A stretch of 64,000 nt of DNA from Actinopolymorpha pittospori. Its GTDB lineage: Bacteria; Actinomycetota; Actinomycetes; Propionibacteriales; Actinopolymorphaceae. Position 1 is the stretch's first letter, and each line of letters begins with the position of its first letter. Below are positions 41,020-50,332 of the stretch, piece after piece. The notes beneath the pieces were generated by a model. It made no database searches. It was not told the DNA's origin and saw only the letters and a program-made list of their open reading frames with translations. A program made the translations under genes and the position numbers. Location: assembly GCF_014873875.1 (NCBI RefSeq), contig NZ_JADBEM010000001.1:8866001-8930000 (forward strand), in the 5' to 3' direction.

Positions 41020-42609
41020 ATGCCGACGTATCTGTCCCCGGGTGTGTACGTCGAGGAGGTCGAGGCCGGGTCCCGGCCCATCGAGGGCGTGGGCACCGCC
41101 GTGGCCGCGTTCGTCGGCTTCGCGGCGAAGGGGCCGGTGAACACCCCGACGCTCGTGACGAACTGGACGCAGTACACCCAGACGTTCGGTGAGTTCGTCG
41201 AGGGGTCCTACCTCGCACACGCGGTCTATGGCTACATGCAGAACGGCGGAAGCGCCTGCTACGTCGTCCGCGTCGGCGCGGGTGGTACGAGCACCGAGAA
41301 CGGGGCGAGCCCCGACGGCAGGGCCCGCCAGGCGACGCAGAAGCAGGTGACCGGTCCTCCGCAGGCCCAGCTCGGCGGGTACCGCGTCGTGGCGATCGGC
41401 AAGGGCAACTCAGGCGCCGACATCACCGTGGAGGTCGCGGACACCGCGACGCCCGAGCCGCCCGCCAACGCGGTGAAGCTGATCGTCTCCTCCGGCGGCA
41501 AGGCCGTGGAGGAGTACGACCCGGTCGTGTTCGACGCGAACGGCGACAAGGCCGCGAACGTCATGACCGTCGTCAACGCGAAGTCCAAGCTCATCCGGAT
41601 CGAGGACGGCGCCGCCTCGGCGGGGACGGTCGCGAAGCTGGAGAAGGGCAGCCTTCCGCTGCTCACGCCCGCGCCGGCGTCGCCCGCGGAGGCGGGTGAG
41701 GTCAGCGCGGACGACTACGTGGGGGACGCCGCCCAACGCACCGGCTTCTCCGCCCTGGAGGCCATCGACGAGGTCACGATGGTCGCCGTACCCGACCTGA
41801 TGAGCGCCTACCAGCACGGTGCGATCGACCTGGAGACGGTGCACGCCGTCCAGCAGGCCGTGATCACCCACTGTGAGCTGATGGGCGACCGGATGGCGGT
41901 CCTCGACACACCTCCCGGCCTGAACGCGCAGCAGGTGAAGGAGTGGCGGGTCTCCGGCGCCGGCTACGACTCGAGGTACGCGGCGCTGTACTGGCCCTGG
42001 CCGAAGGTCTTCGACCCCGCCACCGGCCGCAACATCCTGGTCCCGCCCGCCGGCCACGTGGCCGGTGTCTGGGCCCGGACCGACGAGCTTCGCGGCGTTC
42101 ACAAGGCGCCCGCCAACGAGGTGTTGCGCGGCGCGATCGCCCTGGAGACCTCGATCACCAAGGCCGAGCACGACCTGCTGAACCCGGTCGGCATCAACTG
42201 CATCCGCACGTTCCCCGGACGCGGCATCCGGGTCTGGGGCGCGCGCACGCTGTCGTCCGACCCGGCCTGGCGCTACATCAACGTCCGCCGGCTCTTCAAC
42301 TACCTCGAGGAGTCGATCGTCGGTGGCACGCAGTGGGTCGTCTTCGAACCGAACGACGACGCCCTGTGGGCCCGCATCCGCCGCACCATCGGCGCCTTCC
42401 TCGTCAACGAATGGCGTAAGGGCGCGCTGTTCGGGCTCACCCCGGACGAGGCGTTCTTCGTCAAGTGCGACCGGGAGACCAACCCGGCCGAGGCGATCGA
42501 CGCGGGCCAGGTGACCTGCCAGATCGGCGTCGCACCGGTGAAGCCGGCGGAGTTCGTCATCTTCCAGCTCTCGCAGCTGTCCAGCGGGACCAGCACGGTC
42601 AGCGAGTAG
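41020..42609 (+). CDS. CIS tail sheath protein
   Basis: 529 aa. The start 'MPTYLSPGVYVEEVEAGSRP' is the classic sheath N-terminus whose linker threads into neighbouring subunits. The C-terminal part, 'VGINCIRTFPGRGIRVWGAR' then 'NVRRLFNYLEESI' and 'INVRR/FEPNDDALWARIRR', is the conserved sheath core of phage tail, Pvc and Streptomyces CIS sheaths. It polymerises around the tube and contracts. AAGGAG precedes the ATG. A large variable domain (about 95-250) is inserted between, as in related sheaths. Only one sheath gene is present. Confidence 0.96.
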   Translation: MPTYLSPGVYVEEVEAGSRPIEGVGTAVAAFVGFAAKGPVNTPTLVTNWTQYTQTFGEFVEGSYLAHAVYGYMQNGGSACYVVRVGAGGTSTENGASPDGRARQATQKQVTGPPQAQLGGYRVVAIGKGNSGADITVEVADTATPEPPANAVKLIVSSGGKAVEEYDPVVFDANGDKAANVMTVVNAKSKLIRIEDGAASAGTVAKLEKGSLPLLTPAPASPAEAGEVSADDYVGDAAQRTGFSALEAIDEVTMVAVPDLMSAYQHGAIDLETVHAVQQAVITHCELMGDRMAVLDTPPGLNAQQVKEWRVSGAGYDSRYAALYWPWPKVFDPATGRNILVPPAGHVAGVWARTDELRGVHKAPANEVLRGAIALETSITKAEHDLLNPVGINCIRTFPGRGIRVWGARTLSSDPAWRYINVRRLFNYLEESIVGGTQWVVFEPNDDALWARIRRTIGAFLVNEWRKGALFGLTPDEAFFVKCDRETNPAEAIDAGQVTCQIGVAPVKPAEFVIFQLSQLSSGTSTVSE

Positions 42610-42695
42610 CCAGACCGGTCAGCGCACGACCAGACCGGTCGGCGCGCAAGCAGACCGGACCAACGTCACGACCTTTGGAAAGGTGGTAAGACCCG

Positions 42696-43145
42696 ATGCC
42701 ACTCGCCGACCCCATGGACATGGCGACCGCCTACTCGTTCAGCGTCAAGATCGACGGTGTCGAGGTGCCGTACGTCATCGAGGTGTCCGGCCTCAAGAGC
42801 GAGGTCGACATGGTGACCTACCAGGAGCAGACCCACGACGGGAAGTACGTCGCCCGCCAGGTGATGGGTCGGCCCAAGCCCGGACAGTTCACCGTCACCC
42901 GGGGCCTCACCGACTCCAAGACCGTCACCGACTGGCTGAAGGCCGTCATGCAGGGCGACCTCAAGGGTTCCCGCAAGACCGCCGAGGTGGTCGTCTACAC
43001 CTCCGACAACCAGCCGGTGAAGCGGCTCAACTTCCGCAACTGCTGGATCAAGGACGTCGAGGTCGGCTCCTCCCTGAAGGCAGGCTCGACCGAACCGCTC
43101 ACCGAGAAGTTCACCGTGGCGTGGGACGAGATGGAGTACGCCTGA
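42696..43145 (+). CDS. CIS inner tube protein (gp19/Hcp-like), copy 1
   Basis: 149 aa, a T4 gp19-like tube subunit: 'AYSFSVKIDGVEVPYVIEVS', 'GLKSEVDMVTYQEQTHDGKY', and 'TVTRGLTDSKTVTDWLKAVM'. It forms the hexameric rings of the inner tube inside the sheath. It directly follows the sheath gene (86 bp, three degenerate CAGACCGGTC repeats between them). GGAAAGGTGG is the RBS. The stop shares one base with the next ATG (TGATG). Confidence 0.94.
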   Translation: MPLADPMDMATAYSFSVKIDGVEVPYVIEVSGLKSEVDMVTYQEQTHDGKYVARQVMGRPKPGQFTVTRGLTDSKTVTDWLKAVMQGDLKGSRKTAEVVVYTSDNQPVKRLNFRNCWIKDVEVGSSLKAGSTEPLTEKFTVAWDEMEYA

Positions 43146-43612
43146 TGCGTCGGACGATCCCCGGCGTGGTCCTGGCGGAGGAGGCTCCTCCGCCAGGGCA
43201 GTCCGCACCGGACGCTCCACCGCCGGTCGCCGCGCAACCGGTGCTGCGCACGGAGTTCGACTTCGAACTGCCGCGTGGGTACGTCGACGGCGACGGGGTC
43301 GTGCACCGCTCCGGGACCATGCGCCTCGCGACTGCCCGGGACGAACTCCTGCCGCTCTACGACGCCCGGGTCCAGGAGAACGCTGCGTTCACCACGGTCG
43401 TCCTGCTCGCGCGCGTCGTGACCCGACTGGGCTCGCTGACGCGGATCGACTCCCAGGTCATTGAGAACATGTTCGCCTCCGACGTGGCGTTCCTGCAGGA
43501 CCTGTACCGCCGCGTCAACGCCGAGGGCCACACCCGCGCCGGTGTGACGTGCCCGTCGTGCGGTCACGGGTTCGCCGTCGACATCGCGGGTGGGCGCCTG
43601 GGGGAATCGTGA
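43145..43612 (+). CDS. Tail-assembly chaperone-like protein with CxxC
   Basis: 155 aa. An N-terminal Pro-rich stretch is followed by 'YDARVQENAAFTTVVLLARV' and 'IENMFASDVAFLQDLYRRVN', which match the small protein found after the tube gene in many CIS and phage tail loci (tail assembly chaperone or gp51-like hub chaperone). The end has 'CPSCGHGF', a half zinc-ribbon. Probably an assembly factor, not a structural part. Start and stop overlap both neighbours (TGATG and GTGA). Confidence 0.72.
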   Translation: MRRTIPGVVLAEEAPPPGQSAPDAPPPVAAQPVLRTEFDFELPRGYVDGDGVVHRSGTMRLATARDELLPLYDARVQENAAFTTVVLLARVVTRLGSLTRIDSQVIENMFASDVAFLQDLYRRVNAEGHTRAGVTCPSCGHGFAVDIAGGRLGES

Positions 43613-43767
43613 CGTACGCGACCCACCGCCTGCACGAGGAGGTCGCGTACGTCGCCTACCACTTCCACTGGGCCTTCGACGACATCCTGGACCTCGAACA
43701 CCCGCTGCGGCAGCGCTACGTCGCGGAGATCGCCCGCATCAACCAGCGGATGAGTGAAGGCGGGTAG
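43609..43767 (+). CDS. DUF6760 small CIS protein
   Basis: 52 aa. The sequence 'LHEEVAYVAYHFHWAFDDIL' followed by 'LEHPLRQRYVAEI' fits DUF6760, a family I recall from actinobacterial CIS loci at exactly this place. GTG start overlaps the previous stop (GTGA, 43609-43612). Two His and several aromatic residues lie in one amphipathic helix. Function unknown; a baseplate or assembly role is inferred from context. Confidence 0.75.
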   Translation: MTYATHRLHEEVAYVAYHFHWAFDDILDLEHPLRQRYVAEIARINQRMSEGG

Positions 43768-43771
43768 CCGA

Positions 43772-46700
43772 ATGCCAGCGATGCCAGGGTGGGTGGGCAG
43801 TCTGACGGACCGCTTCCGACGCGGCGGCGAACCGTCGCCGACTGTCGGCAGCGCCACCGCGACGGGGACGCCGGACCGCGCGCCGTCGGCTGACGGAGGT
43901 GCCGCGAACGTCCCCCACACCGACGCGGGCTTCCTCGCGCTTCCCCCACTCGGATCGGCGACCGGGCCGATCGCCCACACCATCCAGCGGGACGGCGCCG
44001 CGTGGATGAGTACCTGGCGGCAGCCCACCTTCATGACCGGCGTCGACCATCTCGTCGACCCGGACGCCCCGTCCGGCGTCGTCGCGGACCTCGTTCGTCC
44101 GGGACAACCCCGAACCCGCCCGGCCGCCCAGGACCTCACGCTGGCTCCCCTCGATCCGGACCCGGCCGAAGCAGAGGTCACCGGCGACCCGACGGACTCG
44201 GTGACGCAGCAGCCTCCGACCCGTTCGACGGCGACCGGTAGCCGAGCCACCGGTAGCCGGGCCACCGGTGGCGGCGCCGGCGCGGGCACGCGCCTGGGTA
44301 CGGCGTTGCGATCAACGGTCCAGCGGCTCTTCGGCGGATCCGCTCCGGCGTCGCGCGACGTACCGACGTCTCCTCCTGCCGAGCGGCCCGAGCTGGTGCT
44401 GCGACAGCCGGCGAGGCCCGCCGGAGAAGACCGCGCCCCCTCAGGCACAGGCTCGGTACCGGCGCATGCAGCACCGGCGCATGCAGCACCGGCGCATGCA
44501 GCACCGGCGATCACGGCACCGATGCGCACAGCGCCAGTGGTGACAGCACCGGCGGGCACAGCACCAGTGGGCGTGGGCACAGCACCGGCGGGCACAGCAC
44601 CAGCGGGCATCACCGCCCCCGTTCGAGTTCAGCGCTCGACCGCGGCGAGCGGACCCGAGCCGACCGCCGACACGGCCGTGGCGGCGGGTTCCGTGCCGGT
44701 GCCGCTGGACGAACCGACGGTGGTGCGGCCGGCCGGTCCCCCCGTGCCGCTCGCCGGCCTGCGCACCCTGCCACTGGCCGTCGGCCCCGTTCCGACGGCA
44801 CCGATGACGCGGAGCGACCCGCCATGGTTGGCGCCGGAACGCGTTCTTCGGCCGGTGAATGACCCCACGACAGCGCTTGCGGTGCGGGTCCAACGCGCTC
44901 CCGAGAGTCCCGTCGAGACCGCTGCTTCGGAGTCCGGCCGGGCAACGGCGCACGGCCCCGAACCCACGTCGGCTCCGGCCCCGACTGTTCCCTCAGCGGA
45001 CGCACCGGCCGCGGACGCCACGCCTACGGACGCCACGACCACTGATGCCACGACGGGCAGCCCGGTTGGGCCGTTGTCCGGCGTACCGCGGGTGACGTCC
45101 ACCGTCGAGGCGTCCCCGCCCGTTCGGCCCACCACCCGTCAGGTGCAGCGGGTGACCGCGGACCCGCCCGTGCGGTCCGCCCGCCCCACCCCGACTCGGT
45201 CGCCGGACGGCAGCGGTGAACAGGGACCGGTGGCACCCTCGTCGTCCGCGACACCGGAGCCACCTCCGGCCGCGCAAGCCACGCCAGCGTCTCCACCCCG
45301 GACGCGTCGCCTGGGCCTCGGCGCACCCTTGGCGAGCGGCGACCTCCCCGTCCATCTGCAGCGTGCCGTCGGGGCACCGGGCGGCGGGACACCGGGCAGC
45401 GGGGCCGGTACGGAGTCCGTTGGGCCGTCCGCCGCGACAGCGGAGACGCCGCCCGCGCCGATGTACCGGTCGGCGCGTTCCCTCGCTCGCGACGAGTCGG
45501 CGGACCGCCCGGCCGAGCTTCGTCAAGTAACTATTGACAGCACGGATGCGAGCGCCTCACCAGCGGAGCCGCCTCGGGAGGAGCGGGCGCCTCTGCCCGC
45601 TTCCGACAGCGCGGAGCAGACCTCGCCCATCCTCGGGGCGGGTCCCTCGCTCACGGTCGACCCGTCGCTCACGGCGAGCCCTTCGCTCACGGCCGGGCAG
45701 CCGGTAGACGCTCCGGCGCCGACCACGCCCGGCGAACCGCTCGCGGTCCAGACGATCCCGCTCGCGGCTGCCCCCACCGGCGCCGCGCCCAGGACTTCCA
45801 CCCACGCCGGCACTCCCACCACCGCGACTGGCGCGGGTGTGGTCAGCGGCCCGGTCGGCGGGACCGGCAACCCGCGGAACACCACCGCCGGCAGTGCGCC
45901 GGCCGACTCGACCGACGACGGGAGTGCGACTGCTCGTACGACCGAGAGCGCGTCCGAGACCGCGATCGGGAACGCGACCGACCGGACGGCCGAGACGTCC
46001 CACCTCGACGTCGTCGTGGCGAGGACGCCCGATTCTCCGTACCACGGCGCACTCGACGCACCGCTCCGGACCGCAGCAGGGCACGTGTCCGAGCCGGACG
46101 ACGGGCCCGCATCCGCGACAGCCCCGGTCCAGCCGACGCATGCTGACCCTGACCACGGGCGCGGTCCCGTCTCCGCGCCGGTGCCGCCGGCGTCGGCGAC
46201 GACGGCTCCGGTCGCCACCGCACCTCCGGTCGCCCCCGCACCTCCGGTCCGCACCGCCCGCCCGGTGCTGGCCCAGCGGCTCCTGTCCGGACAGCTTCCG
46301 GGGACCAGCCCCTTCGATCCGGTCGCGCCCGGCCCCGACACCGTGGTGCCGGCACGGCTCTCCTCCACCGCGCGTCGTCCAGCCGGGTCAAACGCCACGG
46401 CGACAGGGCCCACGGCCACCTTCACACCCGGCGCGGCGGGCGCCACGGCGAAAGGCCCCACCGGCTCGATGGCAACCCTCGGTACTGCCGCCGGCGCCAC
46501 TCCGTCGCCCTTCTCGGGCGCGTACGCCGAACCTGGGCGATCGACCGACATGGCGCCCTCGTGGCAACGAGATCTCACGCCGGCCCAGCGGTCTCGCCAG
46601 GCCGACATCGCACCGACCGACACCCTCACGATCTCCCGGATCGCCTACCCGGCCTCGTCCCGACGGTTCGCACCGAGGGGTTCGATGTCGAGCGCGGCGA

Positions 46701-47149
46701 CCCCCGCCGGCTCGATCGCCAGCGCGGCGAATCCCATGGGCGCGATGCCGGGCGGCGGGATGCCGGGCACCTCGCCGGCCGACATCGCGATGGTTCTCCC
46801 CAGGGCGCCGGCCGACCCTCGACCGGACGCCACCACGACCGCGCTGTCCGCTTCGGCCTACTCCGAGGGCGCCGCCACCAGCGACGCAGCCACGCCTCCC
46901 ACGGACACCGCCACCACAACGGCCGCGACACCAACGACTACGGCGACGACGACGGCAGCGATGTCGACGGGAGCCGACGCCCTCACCGGTGGTGCGACCG
47001 ACCTGACGGGAGCGGCCAGCGGCGGGATCGACTCCGCCGCGATCGACGTCCTCGCGCACCGCGTCTATCCCGCGATTGCCCGCCGGATCCGGGCCGAACT
47101 GCGACTGGACCGGGAGCGGCTGGGCGGGCTGGCGGACCGGTCCCGATGA
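43772..47149 (+). CDS. 1125-aa low-complexity CIS protein (tape-measure position)
   Basis: The product is dominated by Ala, Pro, Thr, Ser and Gly with scattered 'VQR' motifs and almost no predicted order. Exceptions are the N-terminal ~20 residues ('MPGWVGSLTDRFRRGG') and the C-terminal ~45, where 'DVLAHRVYPAIARRIRAELR' forms an amphipathic basic helix that resembles the conserved end of proteins at this place in related CIS loci. It lies between DUF6760 and the second tube gene, where a tape measure is expected, yet its Pro content is incompatible with a continuous helix. It may be a disordered scaffold, lumen filler or payload adaptor. ATG 43772 starts 4 nt after the DUF6760 stop. Confidence 0.6.
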   Translation: MPAMPGWVGSLTDRFRRGGEPSPTVGSATATGTPDRAPSADGGAANVPHTDAGFLALPPLGSATGPIAHTIQRDGAAWMSTWRQPTFMTGVDHLVDPDAPSGVVADLVRPGQPRTRPAAQDLTLAPLDPDPAEAEVTGDPTDSVTQQPPTRSTATGSRATGSRATGGGAGAGTRLGTALRSTVQRLFGGSAPASRDVPTSPPAERPELVLRQPARPAGEDRAPSGTGSVPAHAAPAHAAPAHAAPAITAPMRTAPVVTAPAGTAPVGVGTAPAGTAPAGITAPVRVQRSTAASGPEPTADTAVAAGSVPVPLDEPTVVRPAGPPVPLAGLRTLPLAVGPVPTAPMTRSDPPWLAPERVLRPVNDPTTALAVRVQRAPESPVETAASESGRATAHGPEPTSAPAPTVPSADAPAADATPTDATTTDATTGSPVGPLSGVPRVTSTVEASPPVRPTTRQVQRVTADPPVRSARPTPTRSPDGSGEQGPVAPSSSATPEPPPAAQATPASPPRTRRLGLGAPLASGDLPVHLQRAVGAPGGGTPGSGAGTESVGPSAATAETPPAPMYRSARSLARDESADRPAELRQVTIDSTDASASPAEPPREERAPLPASDSAEQTSPILGAGPSLTVDPSLTASPSLTAGQPVDAPAPTTPGEPLAVQTIPLAAAPTGAAPRTSTHAGTPTTATGAGVVSGPVGGTGNPRNTTAGSAPADSTDDGSATARTTESASETAIGNATDRTAETSHLDVVVARTPDSPYHGALDAPLRTAAGHVSEPDDGPASATAPVQPTHADPDHGRGPVSAPVPPASATTAPVATAPPVAPAPPVRTARPVLAQRLLSGQLPGTSPFDPVAPGPDTVVPARLSSTARRPAGSNATATGPTATFTPGAAGATAKGPTGSMATLGTAAGATPSPFSGAYAEPGRSTDMAPSWQRDLTPAQRSRQADIAPTDTLTISRIAYPASSRRFAPRGSMSSAATPAGSIASAANPMGAMPGGGMPGTSPADIAMVLPRAPADPRPDATTTALSASAYSEGAATSDAATPPTDTATTTAATPTTTATTTAAMSTGADALTGGATDLTGAASGGIDSAAIDVLAHRVYPAIARRIRAELRLDRERLGGLADRSR
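44461..44616. repeat. 15-bp tandem repeat within the 1125-aa gene
   Basis: GGCGCATGCAGCACC occurs three times exactly (44461-44505), then decays through variants such as GGCGGGCACAGCACC. It encodes Ala-Pro-Ala-His-Ala units. The period of five codons keeps frame, so copy-number change would alter linker length only. Confidence 0.88.
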
Positions 47150-47224
47150 CCACGGCGGCCGGACACCCACACCGGCGGGTTCCCACGAACCACGAGGAGC
47201 AGAGGACATGAGGGAGGAGGCCCG

Positions 47225-47662
47225 ATGACGGCGGAACAGATCCCGGCGTTCGGCGTGCGCTTCAAGGTGCAGATCGACGACGTCGAACTCGGCCTCTTCA
47301 CGAGTTGTGAAGGGCTTGGTTGCCAGGTCGTCCTCGAACAGCGGCAGGAGGGCGGAAACAACGGCTACGTGTGGCAGCTCCCCTCGCGGATCACGTACTC
47401 GACGGTGAAGCTGACCCGCCCGCTCACGAAGGACACCGAGAAGGTGGCGCGGTGGATCGCCGGGCTGGCGAACGGAGTTCGCCGCACCACGGCACAGATC
47501 ACCGCGATGACCACCGACGGTACGACGGTCGCGCGCTGGGGTCTGCTCGACGTCGTGCCGGTCCGATGGAACGGCCCGAACGTCACCTCCGGAGCGGCGG
47601 GTGTCCTGACCGAGACCATCGAGATCGCCCACCACGGCTTTCTCGACACGGCCCGGTCCTAG
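47225..47662 (+). CDS. CIS inner tube protein, copy 2 (tube initiator candidate)
   Basis: 145 aa, also a gp19-like fold ('FGVRFKVQIDDVELGLFTSC', 'EGLGCQVVLEQRQEGGNNGY', 'VKLTRPLTKDTEKVARWIAG') but divergent from copy 1. Its place directly before the LysM and hub genes suggests the baseplate-proximal tube ring (Afp5/Pvc5-like) rather than the bulk tube. Strong GGGAGGAGG RBS before ATG 47225. Confidence 0.9.
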   Translation: MTAEQIPAFGVRFKVQIDDVELGLFTSCEGLGCQVVLEQRQEGGNNGYVWQLPSRITYSTVKLTRPLTKDTEKVARWIAGLANGVRRTTAQITAMTTDGTTVARWGLLDVVPVRWNGPNVTSGAAGVLTETIEIAHHGFLDTARS

Positions 47663-47694
47663 CGCGGCCACCTCCGCGGAGAAGGGAGAGGCGA

Positions 47695-48468
47695 ATGGCG
47701 GGAAGCTCGATCGCGATGACGTCGGCCGGAGGGTCGGCCGGCGGTGCTCCGGCGAGCCTGGCCAAGGCGTACCTCTCTGTCCACGAGCCGCTGCCGGGTT
47801 CCGGCGCGGGCGCGAAGCCCGGGCCGGAGACCGGCCAGATCGCGTTCCAGTTCAACCCGAACGAACTGACCCTCGCCAAGTCGGCCCGTTGGAAGACCGA
47901 ACCGGCGCGTGGCGCGAAGAAGGCCAGCCCACCGGAGTTCCAGGGCGCCGAACCGAGCCAGCTCGCCCTGGAGATGTTCTTCGACGCCACCGCGACGATG
48001 GACGACAGCGTGGTGAAGGCGGTCGAGAAACTCTTCGCCTGTTGCGTACCGACCGACACGAGCCTCGGCAAGAACAAGCCCGTTCCCCCGTTGGTGGTGT
48101 TCCACTGGGGCGCTCTGACGAGCTTCCCCGGATTCCTCACCCAGGTGTCAGCGAAGTACTCGCTGTTCACCCCCGACGGGACGCCGGTCCGCGCGACGTG
48201 CTCGGTGAAACTGCAGGAGATGCCCGCGGAGACGGCTCGCCAGAACCCGACCTCCGGCGGTCTGCGCCCGCACCGGGTGCACACGGTGCTGGCGGGCGAG
48301 AGTCTCGCGACGGTCGCCTACCGCGAGTACTCCGACCCGAACCTGTGGCGTGCGCTCGCCGAGTCCAACGAGATCGACGACCCGTTCCGGCTCCCGCCCG
48401 GAACCACCTTGCTCCTTCCCTCCGCCGACGAACTCGCGGCGCGGGACGGACAGGCACGGACGTACTGA
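47695..48468 (+). CDS. CIS baseplate LysM-type protein (Afp7/gp53-like)
   Basis: 257 aa. The first part has 'IAFQFNPNELTLAKSARWKT' and 'LALEMFFDATATMDDSVVKA', the pattern of the tube-to-baseplate adaptor. The end carries a LysM-like motif ('HRVHTVLAGESLATVAYREY' then 'SDPNLWRALAESNEIDDPFR'), as in T4 gp53/Afp7. In CIS this domain usually clamps baseplate parts and need not bind peptidoglycan. GAAGGGAGA precedes the ATG. Confidence 0.88.
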   Translation: MAGSSIAMTSAGGSAGGAPASLAKAYLSVHEPLPGSGAGAKPGPETGQIAFQFNPNELTLAKSARWKTEPARGAKKASPPEFQGAEPSQLALEMFFDATATMDDSVVKAVEKLFACCVPTDTSLGKNKPVPPLVVFHWGALTSFPGFLTQVSAKYSLFTPDGTPVRATCSVKLQEMPAETARQNPTSGGLRPHRVHTVLAGESLATVAYREYSDPNLWRALAESNEIDDPFRLPPGTTLLLPSADELAARDGQARTY

Positions 48469-48481
48469 GCGAGGAGACGAG

Positions 48482-50293
48482 ATGACCCAGACGCATTTCA
48501 CGAGCACTCTTCGAGTCACCGTCGACGGCCAGGCGCTTTCCGACGACATCCTGGTGCTTCTCACCGAGGCGTTCGTCGACTCCAACCGCCGGCTGCCGGA
48601 CATGTTCGTGCTGCGCTTCCGGGATCCGGATCGACTGGTCCTGTCGCGCGGTCGCATCGAGATCGGCGCGGCCATCCAACTCACCGTCGTCGCGGCCGAG
48701 GAGAGCCGGCCCGTGCAGCTGCTGAGCGGTGAGGTGACCGCGCTCGAGGCCGAGGTGGACGGTGGCGGCGTCTACACGACCGTGCGCGGGTACGACCTCT
48801 CCCATCGCCTCATGAACGGCAGCAGCACGTCGAGCTACCTCAACGTGACGTACTCCGACATCGTCCGCAAGGTCGCTACCGAGGCGGGCATCAGCGTCGG
48901 GACGATCAGTTCCACCACGGTCGTCCACGAGTTCGTCGCCCGGACCAACACCTCCTCCTGGGACTTCCTCCTCTCACTCGCCGACGAGATCGGCTATGAC
49001 GTGTACGTCGAGGAAGGAAAGATCCACTTCGTCGAGCCCACGCCGAAGCCGGGGGCACCGAGCGGACCCGGTCGGCAACCCCACGTTCTGCGACCCGGGG
49101 CGGACCTGCTCCGGCTACGTGCGGCCGTCACGGGTAGCGGGCAGGTGTCCTCGGTCCAGGTCCGGAGCTGGGACGAAGACCAGCAGAGAGCGATGATCGG
49201 CACCGCGTCGGCGCCGACCACCGGCCCCAACTCGACCACGACGCCGGCGATCCTGGCGGAGCGGCTCGTGGCGAGCACATTGGTCGTGACCCACCAGGCC
49301 GACACGAACCAGTCGGTGCTGGACGCCACGGCACAGGCGATCGCCGCCACGATCGGGGGAACGAGCGCCGAACTCGAGGGCGTGGCGCGCGGCAACCCGA
49401 CCCTGCGGGCCGGGTCGACCGTCGCGATCGAGAACCTCGGCGCACCCTTCGACGGCACCTACGTCCTCACCCGGGCCCGCCACGTCCTGGACGCGACGAG
49501 CGGGTACACGACGGAGGTCGCGGTGACGGGCCGGCAGGAGCGCTCGATGCTCGGCCTCACCGGTGGGACGGGAGGCCACGCCACGTCCCTGACGTCCGGC
49601 GTCTTCCCCGCGGTGGTCACCAACGTCGCGGACCCCGAGGGGCTCGGTCAGGTGCGCGTGAAGTTCCCCTGGCTGGCTGACACCTTCGAGACCGACTGGG
49701 CCAGGGTGGCCCAACCCGGCGCCGGTAGGGGCTATGGGGCGCTCGTGTTGCCGGAGGTGGGCGACGAGGTGGTGGTGGCCTTCGACCGCGGAAGCCCCGA
49801 GAGGCCGATCGTGCTGGGTGGCCTCTACAGCCCCAACCGGCCACCGGGACGCGGTGACGTCCCGAACATCGACCAGGCCTCCGGCAAGGTCGGTCGCCGA
49901 ACCCTCATGACACCTTCCGGCAGTCGGCTCGACATCGTCGACTCCCCGCAGAAGCCGGGGATCTGGCTGAGGACCGGCGACGGAAAGTGCGAACTCGGCA
50001 TGGCCGGTAAGCCCACCGCCGTCACGCTGCGAAGCGACGGCACCGTCACGGTCAGCGCCAAGAACGGCATCACCATCGACGCGGGCAACGGCGACGTCAC
50101 GGTCACGGGCTCGAAGATCGATCTGCGCGCCAAGACCGGCCTGACACTCAACGCGGGTGGTGGCGACGTTCAGGTCAAGGGCACGAACCTCGACCTGGCC
50201 GGCAACGTGGCGGCCAAGCTCACCGGTGTGTCCGTCTCCGTCACGGGCCAGGGTTCGGCCGAACTCAAGGCTCCGATGGTCAGGATCAACTAG
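48482..50293 (+). CDS. CIS hub-spike protein (gp27-gp5/VgrG-like)
   Basis: 603 aa. Residues ~1-380 form the gp27-like hub ('DMFVLRFRDPDRLVLSRGRI', 'VRGYDLSHRLMNGSSTSSYL'). An OB-fold gp5 domain follows ('FPAVVTNVADPEGLGQVRVK' at ~410, then 'LPEVGDEVVVAFDRGSPERP'). A C-terminal repetitive beta region ('GITIDAGNGDVTVTGSKIDL') is expected to form the trimeric spike. No lysozyme domain is inserted, unlike T4 gp5. It connects tube to PAAR tip. ATG 48482 starts 13 nt after the LysM-type gene. Confidence 0.93.
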   Translation: MTQTHFTSTLRVTVDGQALSDDILVLLTEAFVDSNRRLPDMFVLRFRDPDRLVLSRGRIEIGAAIQLTVVAAEESRPVQLLSGEVTALEAEVDGGGVYTTVRGYDLSHRLMNGSSTSSYLNVTYSDIVRKVATEAGISVGTISSTTVVHEFVARTNTSSWDFLLSLADEIGYDVYVEEGKIHFVEPTPKPGAPSGPGRQPHVLRPGADLLRLRAAVTGSGQVSSVQVRSWDEDQQRAMIGTASAPTTGPNSTTTPAILAERLVASTLVVTHQADTNQSVLDATAQAIAATIGGTSAELEGVARGNPTLRAGSTVAIENLGAPFDGTYVLTRARHVLDATSGYTTEVAVTGRQERSMLGLTGGTGGHATSLTSGVFPAVVTNVADPEGLGQVRVKFPWLADTFETDWARVAQPGAGRGYGALVLPEVGDEVVVAFDRGSPERPIVLGGLYSPNRPPGRGDVPNIDQASGKVGRRTLMTPSGSRLDIVDSPQKPGIWLRTGDGKCELGMAGKPTAVTLRSDGTVTVSAKNGITIDAGNGDVTVTGSKIDLRAKTGLTLNAGGGDVQVKGTNLDLAGNVAAKLTGVSVSVTGQGSAELKAPMVRIN

Positions 50294-50332
50294 CCGGCCA
50301 GGAACGAGAGCCCTTCCAGGAAAGGAGAACCG

